From: Actinomycetota bacterium
Lineage (GTDB): Bacteria; Actinomycetota; Acidimicrobiia; Acidimicrobiales; Ilumatobacteraceae
Assembly (NCBI GenBank): GCA_005788815.1
Contig: SYAZ01000071.1
Coordinates: forward strand, 1-41,551
Reading direction: 5' to 3'
DNA: 41,551 nucleotides
The notes under the pieces are model-generated. The model saw only the letters and a list, made by a program, of their open reading frames with translations, had not been told where the DNA came from and made no database searches. Shown in pieces: positions 1 to 9,801 of the stretch; position 1 is the stretch's first letter; every line of letters begins with the position of its first letter. The position numbers and the translations under genes are program-made.

Positions 1-42
1 ATTGATCTGAATAATTGCGCGGCCTTTCATGGTGTCCATCAT
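1..42 (-). CDS. N-terminus of an unidentified protein, cut by the window edge
   Basis: On the minus strand the stop codon of the upstream mannosyltransferase gene overlaps an ATG (ATGA), which opens a frame reading MMDTMKGRAIIQIN to the window edge. The overlap is the same translational-coupling arrangement seen elsewhere in this window, so I read it as the next gene of the operon. Fourteen residues are too few to assign a family. In mycobacteria a small START/SRPBCC-like protein lies near pimB and the sequence would not contradict that, but this is only a guess. Confidence 0.4.
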   Translation of the reverse strand, partial: MMDTMKGRAIIQIN

Positions 43-1160
43 TGCCCGACCTTCAAGACATTTCCTAAACGCCCTGCCAAAACTTCATAGTCAAACTCAG
101 TTTCTGCACGTTCACGTGATGCACGAGCCATAGATACACGCAATGCATCGTCATCCAAAATGGCTGCAATCCTGGCTGCTACCGCCGCAACATCTGTGGG
201 GTTATCAAGGACGAATCCGGTAACACCATCGAGCACTGCTTCTGCTGCACCACCACTGCGTCCAGCAACTTGCGGCACTCCACACGACGCAGCCTCGACA
301 AACACGATGCCAAACCCTTCTTGTTCAAGACCGCCCCATCGATTGCGGCACATCATGGAAAAAATATCGGCACAACCATAGAGAAGTGGAAGGTCATCGT
401 GGTCAACTCGACCAAGAAATGAAACAGGCGCACGAGTCTCTTTGGCAATTTTTTTTAATCGTGATTCATCGCGACCAGTACTCGCGATGACCAATTGCAG
501 CTTGGGGCGATGCGGCGCAAGTTGTTCAACAGCCTTAATCAATGTGTCGAAACCTTTTCGTGGCACAAGACGGCTGATGCCCAGCACCACTTCTGCGTCT
601 TCTTTCATTCCAAACTTCACCCGTGCGTCACGACGTTGCTCAGTTGAAAGCGGCACGAACCGTTTAGTGTCTACGCCCGGTGGCACAACAGTGGACGGCA
701 ATGCTCGACCAGCAGCATGCATGCCTTCTTGATCGGGATAACCACCAGCAGAAATGATGTGCTGCGCTCCACGCAAAACGTGACCAAGCACTTGTTTTGA
801 GCCCGGCAACCGCCCAGGCACCGTGACCTCTGCGCCATGTAGCACCACCATGTACGGCAGTTTCAAAGACGGGCCGACAAGACCAAGTGGCAATGCTGGG
901 TCGAGTACGACAAAGTCTGCACCGAAGTCTGCAGCCATTAAATTGATGCGTTGCACCATCCACGGATGAGGCAACAAGACTGGCTCACGCGTGCGTTCGA
1001 TGCGATATGGCTGGGCAGCATCGAACTCTGCTGCGTTGGTGTGTGGGCTAGTGAGAACTGCAAATGAATCTGGCGGAAGTCGTCGCCACCATTCCCACAA
1101 CAACGACTGGATGCCACCGATCTTTGGCGGAAAATCATTGGTGACAAGAAGGTGCTTCAT
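39..1160 (-). CDS. pimB: GT4 glycosyltransferase, PimB-like mannosyltransferase
   Basis: A 373-residue GT-B glycosyltransferase of family GT4. The N-terminus (VTNDFPPKIGGIQS) matches the opening of mycobacterial PimB' (Rv2188c), which adds the second mannose from GDP-mannose to phosphatidylinositol mannoside at the cytoplasmic membrane face. The C-terminal nucleotide-sugar site is visible as EGFGIVFVEAASCG, the E-x7-E signature, and the linker SRLVPRKGFDTLI is also PimB-like. Length fits the family. The ATG overlaps the queG stop codon by 4 bp, so the two genes are translationally coupled. The exact acceptor cannot be read from sequence; related actinobacterial GT4 enzymes use other lipid acceptors. 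Confidence 0.8.
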   Translation of the reverse strand: MKHLLVTNDFPPKIGGIQSLLWEWWRRLPPDSFAVLTSPHTNAAEFDAAQPYRIERTREPVLLPHPWMVQRINLMAADFGADFVVLDPALPLGLVGPSLKLPYMVVLHGAEVTVPGRLPGSKQVLGHVLRGAQHIISAGGYPDQEGMHAAGRALPSTVVPPGVDTKRFVPLSTEQRRDARVKFGMKEDAEVVLGISRLVPRKGFDTLIKAVEQLAPHRPKLQLVIASTGRDESRLKKIAKETRAPVSFLGRVDHDDLPLLYGCADIFSMMCRNRWGGLEQEGFGIVFVEAASCGVPQVAGRSGGAAEAVLDGVTGFVLDNPTDVAAVAARIAAILDDDALRVSMARASRERAETEFDYEVLAGRLGNVLKVGQ

Positions 1161-2311
1161 AGGTCGTCTCGCAAGGTTGGCAGATGTGACAACTCTTCAG
1201 CAACAACTGGGTCTTCATCGTGTTGTGGCACATACGCCACTAGACCCAAACGCGCAGCTGCCCAAATGGCTTGAGCACGTAGCACTGGTTCGGCACTTGT
1301 TGTGTATTCCTGCAATGCAGCGTGCACCCACGCATCTGTTGGTTGTGCAGTGTTACCCATGATGATGAGTGCGTTTCTACGAATCCATTGCGGATTGCGT
1401 TCATGGATGTACCAACTCTCACATTCCTGCAAGATGTCGGCATCAGACGACTTGAGAATCCACTGCGTCTCTATGGCTCGCCGCACCGGTGAGCGCACAG
1501 TGACAGGCACAGACCACCGTTGCGTATGCGGACACGAGGATTGACAATCATCGCAACCATATATACGACTACCCAGTGCAACACGAAAACGTCTGTCGAA
1601 GACTCCGGGCTTTTGCAAAAGCCACGACAAGCAACGATTTGCATCGATAACTCCGGGAGCCGCAATGGCATCGGTGGGACATGCAGGAATACACCGCGTG
1701 CACGTACCACAAGAATCAGCAACAGGTTCGGACAACGGAAGCTGCGCAGTAGTGACCACACAACCCAAAATAAAATAACTACCCGCCCCTGGAATAAGAA
1801 TATTGGAGTTCTTTCCGAACCAGCCAATGCCGGCGCGGTATGCAATCTCTCTATCAACGATGGCATTGTCATCTGCAAAAACAACCGCGCGATGACCATC
1901 AGTGCGTAATTGGTCTTTCATTGCGGTCAAGGCTTCTCTCATCTGATGATGAGCATCGAACCATGCGTATCGAGCAATATGTGCCGGCGTGCCAAGACCT
2001 TCATCGGCATCTTCTACAAAATAGGAATACGCACCCACGATGATGGTGCGAGCGTCTTGAACTATGAGCGACGGAGTCGTAGAACGAACTGGATTACGAA
2101 ACGTGAACTGCATGTCGTTCACGAAATCGTTGTCAATGCGTTGCTGGATCTGTTCCCTGGCGCGGTCAAGTGGATCTACTGACGTGACCCCGACTGAATG
2201 CAAACCTGCACCAAGTCCGATGGAACGCAAAGATGTCCAGTAGGCATCGCCTGCGGGAACTGGGCCGTCGATAACGCGGCGTTTTTTGCGTTCTGGATTA
2301 ACCGACTGCAC
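1157..2311 (-). CDS. queG: Epoxyqueuosine reductase QueG
   Basis: Cobalamin-dependent iron-sulfur enzyme that reduces epoxyqueuosine to queuosine in tRNA, the last step of queuosine synthesis. Two 4Fe-4S cluster motifs are visible (CGTCTRCIPACP and CDDCQSSCPHT), preceded by a QueG-type block (DREIAYRAGIGWFGKNSN) and followed by a HEAT-like C-terminal tail. The open frame extends upstream to 2419, but the extra residues run across the small CxxC gene on the same strand and look non-protein-like. A GTG at 2311 overlaps that gene's end by 14 bp and gives 384 residues, a normal length. I therefore choose GTG 2311; no strong ribosome-binding site supports it. It is followed directly by the pimB-like gene. 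Confidence 0.85.
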   Translation of the reverse strand: MQSVNPERKKRRVIDGPVPAGDAYWTSLRSIGLGAGLHSVGVTSVDPLDRAREQIQQRIDNDFVNDMQFTFRNPVRSTTPSLIVQDARTIIVGAYSYFVEDADEGLGTPAHIARYAWFDAHHQMREALTAMKDQLRTDGHRAVVFADDNAIVDREIAYRAGIGWFGKNSNILIPGAGSYFILGCVVTTAQLPLSEPVADSCGTCTRCIPACPTDAIAAPGVIDANRCLSWLLQKPGVFDRRFRVALGSRIYGCDDCQSSCPHTQRWSVPVTVRSPVRRAIETQWILKSSDADILQECESWYIHERNPQWIRRNALIIMGNTAQPTDAWVHAALQEYTTSAEPVLRAQAIWAAARLGLVAYVPQHDEDPVVAEELSHLPTLRDDL

Positions 2312-2531
2312 GGTGCCGTAGCGTAGGCACCAAACCCGCCTGAGCGAGCACTCTAATTTCACGAAGTTCTTGCAAGTTGAGAATGACAGCCCCGTCTGTG
2401 GGTTGATCGCACAACACACTCATCATGCAATCACTACATGCGTCTGTGTTTCTCATGACGCATGTATCGCAAGAAATCATGAGAATGGGTTGTTCTGGGC
2501 TCTGACCGGGCATCTGTGGCGTTGTTTCCAT
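2298..2531 (-). CDS. Small conserved actinobacterial CxxC protein
   Basis: A 77-residue protein with cysteines at C21, C24, C32 and C35 (CDTCVMRNTDACSDC), spaced like a small zinc or Fe-S knuckle, then a region ending LAQAGLVPTLRH. I recognise this as a small conserved actinobacterial protein type without known function. It sits between thrB and queG and overlaps the queG start. Its ATG is preceded by AGGG seven bases upstream, but that AGGG forms the 3' arm of a perfect 6-bp hairpin (2538-2553). A role linked to QueG or translation is only suggested by position. C41 is a fifth cysteine outside the motif. Confidence 0.75.
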   Translation of the reverse strand: METTPQMPGQSPEQPILMISCDTCVMRNTDACSDCMMSVLCDQPTDGAVILNLQELREIRVLAQAGLVPTLRHRAVG

Positions 2532-2537
2532 ACCCGT

Positions 2538-2553
2538 ACCCTGACGACAGGGT
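2538..2553 (-). promoter_or_regulatory. Hairpin over the ribosome-binding site of the CxxC gene
   Basis: On the minus strand ACCCTG-TCGT-CAGGGT forms a perfect 6-bp stem with a 4-nt loop, ending 6 nt before the ATG at 2531. The 3' arm contains AGGG, the only Shine-Dalgarno-like sequence for this gene. No U-run follows, so it is not a standard terminator. Confidence 0.4.
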
Positions 2554-2567
2554 GTACCAAAGTTGCC

Positions 2568-3392
2568 CTACAGGACCACGGCTCCGTCGAAATCAATGTG
2601 CAGAATCTCGATGCGACCCCCGTCAGGTAACGCTTTCGAGACATCTGATACTTGTTCTGCGGCACACATAATGGCAACTGTTGGCCCAGAGCCCGACAGC
2701 CAACTACACCATGCTCCAGCGTTCAGCCCAGCGGTGAGTGCTTCTTTGCAAGCAGGCGAAGTAGCGAACCGAATGTCCTGATGAATGCGATCGCGTGTCG
2801 CTTCCTTCAGTAAGCCCACATTGCCAGTGGCAAGCGCGGTGACAAACATGGCGCAATGAGCGATATTGAAGACCGCATCATTGAGTGCAATTGTTGGTCC
2901 GATTTTTCCGCGCGATTCATTTGTTGAAGTGATGAAATCAGGAATCCACATCACAAAGGTGGGAGACAACGACACAGGAACTTGTACAACCGTGTTTTCA
3001 GAGGTGATGACTACCCCACCGTGCAGCGAGGGAGCGACATTGTCAGCATGACCTTCTAGTTCAGTTCCAATTTCTACAGCGCGTGAAGATTCGCGGTTCC
3101 ATGCAGAACCGACTTGCTGAATCTCTGCAGCAATGATTCCGCCAACTCGAACAGCACCACTAAAACCAAGCCCTCGACCCATGGGAATTGCATTTCGCAC
3201 CCAAATGCGACCAACACCGCCGGCATGTGCAAAAGCAATGTGAGCAGGGTGCGTCTCGTCGGCGATCGACGCATCACTTGGCATCGGGTCTGCATCGACA
3301 ACACCAACTTCGGCGTACAACGAGAGTGCTAAACCCAAGGCGTCGAACCCTGGTCCTAAGTTTGCAGATGTTGCGGGAACACGAACGCTCAC
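2568..3392 (-). CDS. thrB: Homoserine kinase (GHMP family)
   Basis: A 274-residue GHMP kinase that phosphorylates homoserine in threonine synthesis. The N-terminus VRVPATSANLGPGFDALGLA is the homoserine kinase signature. The ATP-binding loop is at about residues 72-80 as GRGLGFSGA, in place of the more usual GLGSSAA. The block EGHADNVAPSLHGGVV is also typical, and WLSGSGPTV near the C-terminus is the third GHMP motif. The ATG lies 2 nt after the trpD stop, so trpD and thrB are co-transcribed. Adjacency of a tryptophan and a threonine gene, without thrA or thrC nearby, is notable but not functionally explained. Confidence 0.88.
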   Translation of the reverse strand: MSVRVPATSANLGPGFDALGLALSLYAEVGVVDADPMPSDASIADETHPAHIAFAHAGGVGRIWVRNAIPMGRGLGFSGAVRVGGIIAAEIQQVGSAWNRESSRAVEIGTELEGHADNVAPSLHGGVVITSENTVVQVPVSLSPTFVMWIPDFITSTNESRGKIGPTIALNDAVFNIAHCAMFVTALATGNVGLLKEATRDRIHQDIRFATSPACKEALTAGLNAGAWCSWLSGSGPTVAIMCAAEQVSDVSKALPDGGRIEILHIDFDGAVVL

Positions 3393-3394
3393 GG

Positions 3395-4459
3395 CTAGAA
3401 CACCATTCGCGCTAATTGACGCGAGCTCTCTTCAGCAACAGCATGCAATACCCCAGCAGCTGAACCTGAATCGATGGATGCACGTGCGCGCTCGATGCCA
3501 TCCATGACATCTCCGGCAACGCCAGATACATACAGGGCACAACCTGCATTGAATGTGACGATGTCGCGAACGGCGCCAGCCTTTCCTGCAAAAAGTTCTT
3601 TCATAGTCGCCAAGTTCTGAGCCGCATCTCCACCACGCACATCTTCCAATGTTGACGAGGCGATTCCAAATTCTTTTGCATTGATCTCAAACTCAGTGAC
3701 TATGCCATCTTTTAGTTCAAACACAGTGTTCGGGCCACTCACTGCTAATTCGTCGAGCCCACCGTGGCCGTGAACCACCCATGCGCTCGTGACACCCCGT
3801 GTAGACAGCGCCCCAGTCATCGCAGCCATCATCTTTGGCATGGCAACACCGACCAACATGTTGGCAATCGGCGCTGGATTTGCCATCGGCCCAAGCAAGT
3901 TAAACGCAGTGGGAACTCCAATTTCACGTCGCGATGGCCCCGTGTATCGAAAAGCCGGATGAAACTTCGCGGCTAAACAAAAACCAAAACCAGTCTCAAC
4001 AACACATGCTTCGACGCCGTTTGGGTCAAGTTCAATCGCAACGCCTGCTTCTTCTAACAAATCAGCAGCGCCACATTTTGACGACGCTGCACGATTGCCG
4101 TGTTTGCACACAGGTACTCCTGCACCTGCAACAACGAGAGCAGACATGGTGGACACGTTGACTGTATTGCTGTTGTCTCCACCAGTTCCCACAATGTCGA
4201 TCGCGCGCTCTGCAAGTTCTGGTTTCAGATCTACGCGCATTCCAGCAGAACGAACGGCATGCAACATTCCTTCGAGTTCAACTACCGTCTCACCTTTGGC
4301 GCGCAGAGCAACAATGAACGCAGTCATCTGCGACGGAGTGGCATCACCATTTAAGATTTCAGTGATCGCGGCACCGGCCTGAGAACTGGTGAGGTCGCGG
4401 CGGTCCAAAAGATGCGCCAGAAGCTCAGGCCATCCGTTGAACTTCTCGTCGCGTGTCAT
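3395..4459 (-). CDS. trpD: Anthranilate phosphoribosyltransferase
   Basis: A 354-residue enzyme that transfers phosphoribose from PRPP to anthranilate in tryptophan synthesis. The PRPP-binding motif GTGGDNSNTVNVST and the following KHGNRAASSKCGAADLLE block are diagnostic, and the length fits. No other trp gene is in the window, so this is a stand-alone trpD. The ATG is preceded at exactly 6 nt by GATACT (4466-4471), which overlaps the whiB stop codon and could be a leaderless promoter; a Shine-Dalgarno sequence is not seen. Confidence 0.9.
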   Translation of the reverse strand: MTRDEKFNGWPELLAHLLDRRDLTSSQAGAAITEILNGDATPSQMTAFIVALRAKGETVVELEGMLHAVRSAGMRVDLKPELAERAIDIVGTGGDNSNTVNVSTMSALVVAGAGVPVCKHGNRAASSKCGAADLLEEAGVAIELDPNGVEACVVETGFGFCLAAKFHPAFRYTGPSRREIGVPTAFNLLGPMANPAPIANMLVGVAMPKMMAAMTGALSTRGVTSAWVVHGHGGLDELAVSGPNTVFELKDGIVTEFEINAKEFGIASSTLEDVRGGDAAQNLATMKELFAGKAGAVRDIVTFNAGCALYVSGVAGDVMDGIERARASIDSGSAAGVLHAVAEESSRQLARMVF

Positions 4460-4465
4460 CTACTA

Positions 4466-4471
4466 AGTATC
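4466..4471 (-). promoter_or_regulatory. Possible -10 element of trpD
   Basis: GATACT on the minus strand, with 6 nt before the trpD ATG, the spacing shared by the better leaderless candidates here. The first position differs from consensus and no -35 is apparent. Confidence 0.35.
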
Positions 4472-4710
4472 TACGCCAAGCGACGCCGATGACGAATGAT
4501 TCTTCGTCTTTCTTTATCGGTGGCACCACCCCAGACGCCATCCTTCTCACGAGTGGCTAGGGCGTACTCCAGACAATTAATCCGCACCGGGCACTCAGCA
4601 CAAATGCACTTCGCTTCCTCAGCAGCATCTTCGGAGTCGGGAAAAAACACGCCAGGGTCAAGGCCGTTACAAGCCCCCTGCTGTCTCCATGACAATTCTG
4701 ACCTGGACAT
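4471..4710 (-). CDS. WhiB-like (Wbl) iron-sulfur transcription regulator
   Basis: A 79-residue Wbl protein. The four cluster ligands are C14, C37, C40 and C46, with an extra C35, and the G(V/I)WGG turn is at residues 58-62, followed by a basic tail (KERRRIIRHRRR) expected to contact DNA. Wbl proteins carry a 4Fe-4S cluster sensitive to oxygen and NO and act with the primary sigma factor. The ATG has a purine-rich GAGGGGG upstream. Its position downstream of rubrerythrin and an Fe-S oxidoreductase fits a redox role. Which Wbl subclass it belongs to cannot be decided by eye. Confidence 0.92.
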   Translation of the reverse strand: MSRSELSWRQQGACNGLDPGVFFPDSEDAAEEAKCICAECPVRINCLEYALATREKDGVWGGATDKERRRIIRHRRRLA

Positions 4711-4751
4711 CGCATACCCCCTCGATGTCGGGGCAACGCCCCTTGCGCCAC

Positions 4752-4781
4752 ATCGTATGTGTCCGTGGTCACAGATGTCTA
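4752..4781 (-). promoter_or_regulatory. Promoter of the whiB-like gene
   Basis: On the minus strand TAGACA (4776-4781) and TACGAT (4752-4757) are separated by 18 bp, a good match to a housekeeping promoter. It leaves a leader of roughly 35 nt including a GGGGC/GCCCC inverted repeat before the Shine-Dalgarno sequence. Confidence 0.5.
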
Positions 4782-4791
4782 ATCCAAGGGG

Positions 4792-6102
4792 CTACGGGGT
4801 TTCCCCAGCAATGCCGTAGGCCCGAGCAATGACTTGCAACGGATGCTGCGGTACCTGGCCTGTTTGTTCGATGATCGCGGTGTTTGCAAGATGGCAGTCA
4901 CCCGCGACAATTTCACTGCTGGCAGCTTCAATCTTTTCAGCAAGTTTTTTGGCGACTGGTAACGAGAACTGTTCATTGCCCGCTTTGAATCCCCACATCC
5001 CGTCCACGCCAGAGCACTGATCTATCAACGCGATGTCTGCTCCTGTCATCTTCATCAAGTCACGACTGAGCAGGCCAATGTTTTGCGCACGAAGGTGACA
5101 TGGATTGTGGTACGAAATGGTCTCTGGAATGGTGCCAGTGAAATTCGTATCTAGTTCTGTTCCTTTTTCTGTGTGAAGGTTCATCAGATACTCAGATGAG
5201 TCGTATGTGTGTGCAGCAACAAGTTCCGCATCTGGTCCCCCGACGTAGTCCACATAATCCTTCTTCAAGATGTACCCACATGTTGGCTGTGGCACAACGA
5301 TGTCTTTTCCTTCGCGCACAGCTTGAGCAAGAACAGTTACTTGCTTCTTGGCAACTTTAAGAAAACCGTCCATGTCACCGCTGTGCAGATACGGAGCACC
5401 ACAGCATCTAGTGCCATCTGCAAGTGAACACTCAATGCCATTGCGTTCATACACCTTCACCAAGTCTTGACCGATGCCAGGCTGCAGATACTCAACTGAA
5501 CAAGTAGGAAACACAACTACTGAACCTTGCTTTTTTGTAAGCACCGGGGCTACTCGCTTTGAGAACCACGTGCTGAATCTTTGCTTGGCATACGGCGGTA
5601 ACAAACGCACTGACGAAACGCCCGTAGTTTTTTCAATCAACTTTCGCGCAATGGAACCGGGCTTAGCGCCAATCATCAAGTTTGAAATGGTGCTAACTGA
5701 GGTTGCCAGTATCCCTAATGCATCAGCGTGACCCAGAGTTTGCGTAGCAACACGCTTTCGAAGACTGACTTGACCATTTTCAAGACGCATTGCAGCGTGT
5801 CGAAGCATGAGGCGAGGAAAATCTATGGCGCTTTCGTGCAGCTCGGGAATGTACGGACAATTGTCGTAACACAATTTGCACTGGAAGCACTCGTCGGCAA
5901 CTTGATCTTGCTGAGCCGGCGTCAATCTGCCGGCATCTTGATCTTCGTGCTGTTCTACGTAACTAAACAACGTGGGAAATGAGGAACACAACGTCAAACA
6001 CAAACGGCAACCATTACAGACGTCGTATACACGCGTGAGTTCATCACGAACATCAGCCTCATCGATGTACAGAGGGTGCTTTGGGTCAAAAGTAATTGTC
6101 AT
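4792..6102 (-). CDS. GlpC/HdrD-like Fe-S oxidoreductase (two 4Fe-4S, two CCG-type domains)
   Basis: A 436-residue cytoplasmic electron-transfer protein. Two ferredoxin-type clusters are read near the N-terminus: C29, C32, C35, C39 and C72, C75, C78, C82 (CNGCRLCLTLC and CFQCKLCYDNCP). Two cysteine-rich CCG-type domains follow, one with RCCGAPYLHSGD. This arrangement is that of anaerobic glycerol-3-phosphate dehydrogenase subunit C and heterodisulfide reductase subunit D. The ATG overlaps the rubrerythrin stop by 4 bp. Rubrerythrin next to such a protein is a recurring pairing in bacteria, so it may carry electrons for peroxide reduction; that is inference. glpD is in the window but in a separate operon. 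Confidence 0.8.
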   Translation of the reverse strand: MTITFDPKHPLYIDEADVRDELTRVYDVCNGCRLCLTLCSSFPTLFSYVEQHEDQDAGRLTPAQQDQVADECFQCKLCYDNCPYIPELHESAIDFPRLMLRHAAMRLENGQVSLRKRVATQTLGHADALGILATSVSTISNLMIGAKPGSIARKLIEKTTGVSSVRLLPPYAKQRFSTWFSKRVAPVLTKKQGSVVVFPTCSVEYLQPGIGQDLVKVYERNGIECSLADGTRCCGAPYLHSGDMDGFLKVAKKQVTVLAQAVREGKDIVVPQPTCGYILKKDYVDYVGGPDAELVAAHTYDSSEYLMNLHTEKGTELDTNFTGTIPETISYHNPCHLRAQNIGLLSRDLMKMTGADIALIDQCSGVDGMWGFKAGNEQFSLPVAKKLAEKIEAASSEIVAGDCHLANTAIIEQTGQVPQHPLQVIARAYGIAGETP

Positions 6103-6524
6103 TGTGGCGAGAGCGCTGCGAGTCCTTCACCGAAGCGAAGAGCGTGGCTCTTTTCTGCGCGAGCAAGAGATTCAAACCAGTCAGCAATTTCATCGAAACC
6201 TTCATGACGCGCAATCTGTGCGAAGCCTGGATACATCTGTGTGTATTCATATGTTTCACTGGCAATTGAGGCTTTGAAATTTGCTTCGGTTTCACCAATC
6301 GGCTCTCCGCTCAGTGGGTCACCAACTTCGGCGATGTATTCAAGATGTCCGTGAGCATGGCCCGTCTCACCTTCGGCAATAGAGCGAAACAGCGCTGCTG
6401 CTTCGGGGTGGCCCTCAATGTCTGCTACCTGTGCGAACCAGAGGTACCGACGGTTTGCTTGGCTTTCCCTAGCGAATGCCTCCAGCAAGTTTTGGTGGGT
6501 CTGACTGCCATTGATGCTTTGCAT
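6099..6524 (-). CDS. Rubrerythrin-like diiron protein (no rubredoxin domain)
   Basis: A 141-residue four-helix diiron protein of the rubrerythrin family, expected to reduce hydrogen peroxide. Both halves carry the expected ligands: RESQANRRY and GETGHAHGH in the first, EKSHALRF in the second. There is no C-terminal CxxC rubredoxin module, so it needs an external electron donor, for which the downstream Fe-S protein is the obvious candidate. The frame is open to 6554, but I choose ATG 6524 because AAAGGA lies 8 nt upstream and the family start (MQSINGSQTHQNL) begins there. oxyR lies upstream on the same strand with an 88-bp gap. Confidence 0.88.
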   Translation of the reverse strand: MQSINGSQTHQNLLEAFARESQANRRYLWFAQVADIEGHPEAAALFRSIAEGETGHAHGHLEYIAEVGDPLSGEPIGETEANFKASIASETYEYTQMYPGFAQIARHEGFDEIADWFESLARAEKSHALRFGEGLAALSPQ

Positions 6525-6612
6525 GACCGTGTCCTTTCGATTTGTACACATCACGCGTTACTGAAATAAATGCTACTAGTGCCAATCAAAATCAGTGTCG
6601 CGCACAACAGTT

Positions 6613-7506
6613 CTATTTTTTGTCGGTCAAGAGTTCTGCGAGTTCGGTAAATGCTCGTGAATACGGGGACGATTTACGCCACACGAGGCCCACTGTCCTA
6701 TTTGGAGGGACGCCAACAAACTTGCGTGTCACGATGCCTCGGCCAGGTGCTGCTTCGATCTTTACAGCGCACTCAGGCAGCAATGTCACACCTAAACCTG
6801 CTGCGACCATCTGTGCAAGCGTTGCCATGCTTGTTGCCTGCACCTCACTTGGTTCACTAAACACCAAGCGACACACATTTGTCACTTGATCTCGCAAGCA
6901 ATGGCCCTCCTCCAAAAGAATGACTCGCTCATCACGCAAGACATCTAATTGCAGCGGAGATTTTCCCTTCGCCAATGGATGTGACTCAGACATCGCGAGG
7001 ACAAAGTTGTCTAACCCAATTGATTCTGTTGCGAATTCTTCTGAACCAATTGGCAATGCCAGAAGTCCAAGATCAATAACTCCACGACGAAGAGAATTAA
7101 GAAGATTATTTGTCTGTAGTTCATGAATATGAAGTTCGGCTCTTGGGTGAGTGGCCATTACAAATCGCACAACGTTTGGCAAAACGTACGGAGCAAGTGT
7201 GGGAATGACTCCGAGACCGATTCGCCCGCGCAAATGCTCCCCTTCGTAATGAGTTGTGCCCACGAGGTCGTTCATCTCTCGCAAAATGATGCGAGCGCGT
7301 TCCACCACCTCAGTACCTTGAGTTGTAAGAAGCGCTCCACGAGATGACCGCTCAAACAGAGTGACACCTAGCTTTCGTTCAAGTTCCTTGATCTGAGCGC
7401 TGAGAGCTGGCTGCGAGACGAACTCTTCATCAGCGGCGGCCCCAAATGTGCCGGCATCGGCAATGGCCACGAGGTAACGCAGTTGTTGGAAGGTCGGCCA
7501 TGACAT
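6613..7506 (-). CDS. oxyR: OxyR, LysR-type peroxide sensor
   Basis: A 297-residue LysR-family activator. The N-terminal winged helix-turn-helix covers residues about 5-62 (FQQLRYLVAIADAGTFGAAA). The redox pair is conserved: C203 and C212 in EEGHCLRDQVTNVC, with the same 9-residue spacing as Cys199 and Cys208 of E. coli OxyR, so it should sense H2O2 by disulfide formation. It is divergent from katG with a very short spacer, the classic arrangement for an OxyR-controlled catalase-peroxidase. Rubrerythrin lies directly downstream on the same strand and is likely part of the same response. Confidence 0.92.
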   Translation of the reverse strand: MSWPTFQQLRYLVAIADAGTFGAAADEEFVSQPALSAQIKELERKLGVTLFERSSRGALLTTQGTEVVERARIILREMNDLVGTTHYEGEHLRGRIGLGVIPTLAPYVLPNVVRFVMATHPRAELHIHELQTNNLLNSLRRGVIDLGLLALPIGSEEFATESIGLDNFVLAMSESHPLAKGKSPLQLDVLRDERVILLEEGHCLRDQVTNVCRLVFSEPSEVQATSMATLAQMVAAGLGVTLLPECAVKIEAAPGRGIVTRKFVGVPPNRTVGLVWRKSSPYSRAFTELAELLTDKK

Positions 7507-9740
<2,234 letters not shown>

Positions 9741-9788
9741 CACTTAAAAACCAAGTGCAAGGATAAGACGGGCGAACCATTTGCGCCC

Positions 9789-9794
9789 TAGGCT
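9789..9794 (+). promoter_or_regulatory. -10 element, leaderless glpD
   Basis: TAGGCT with 7 nt to the ATG at 9802. There is no Shine-Dalgarno sequence, so the transcript would start at or next to the start codon. No clear -35. Confidence 0.45.
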
Positions 9795-9801
9795 CGGCAG
9801 T

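Noticed and set aside
2312-2419. N-terminal extension of QueG
   Set aside because: It overlaps the conserved CxxC gene in another frame and precedes the region shared with known QueG proteins.
9741-9757. katG terminator CACTT/AAGTG
   Set aside because: The stem is only 5 bp with a 7-nt loop and no U-run follows.
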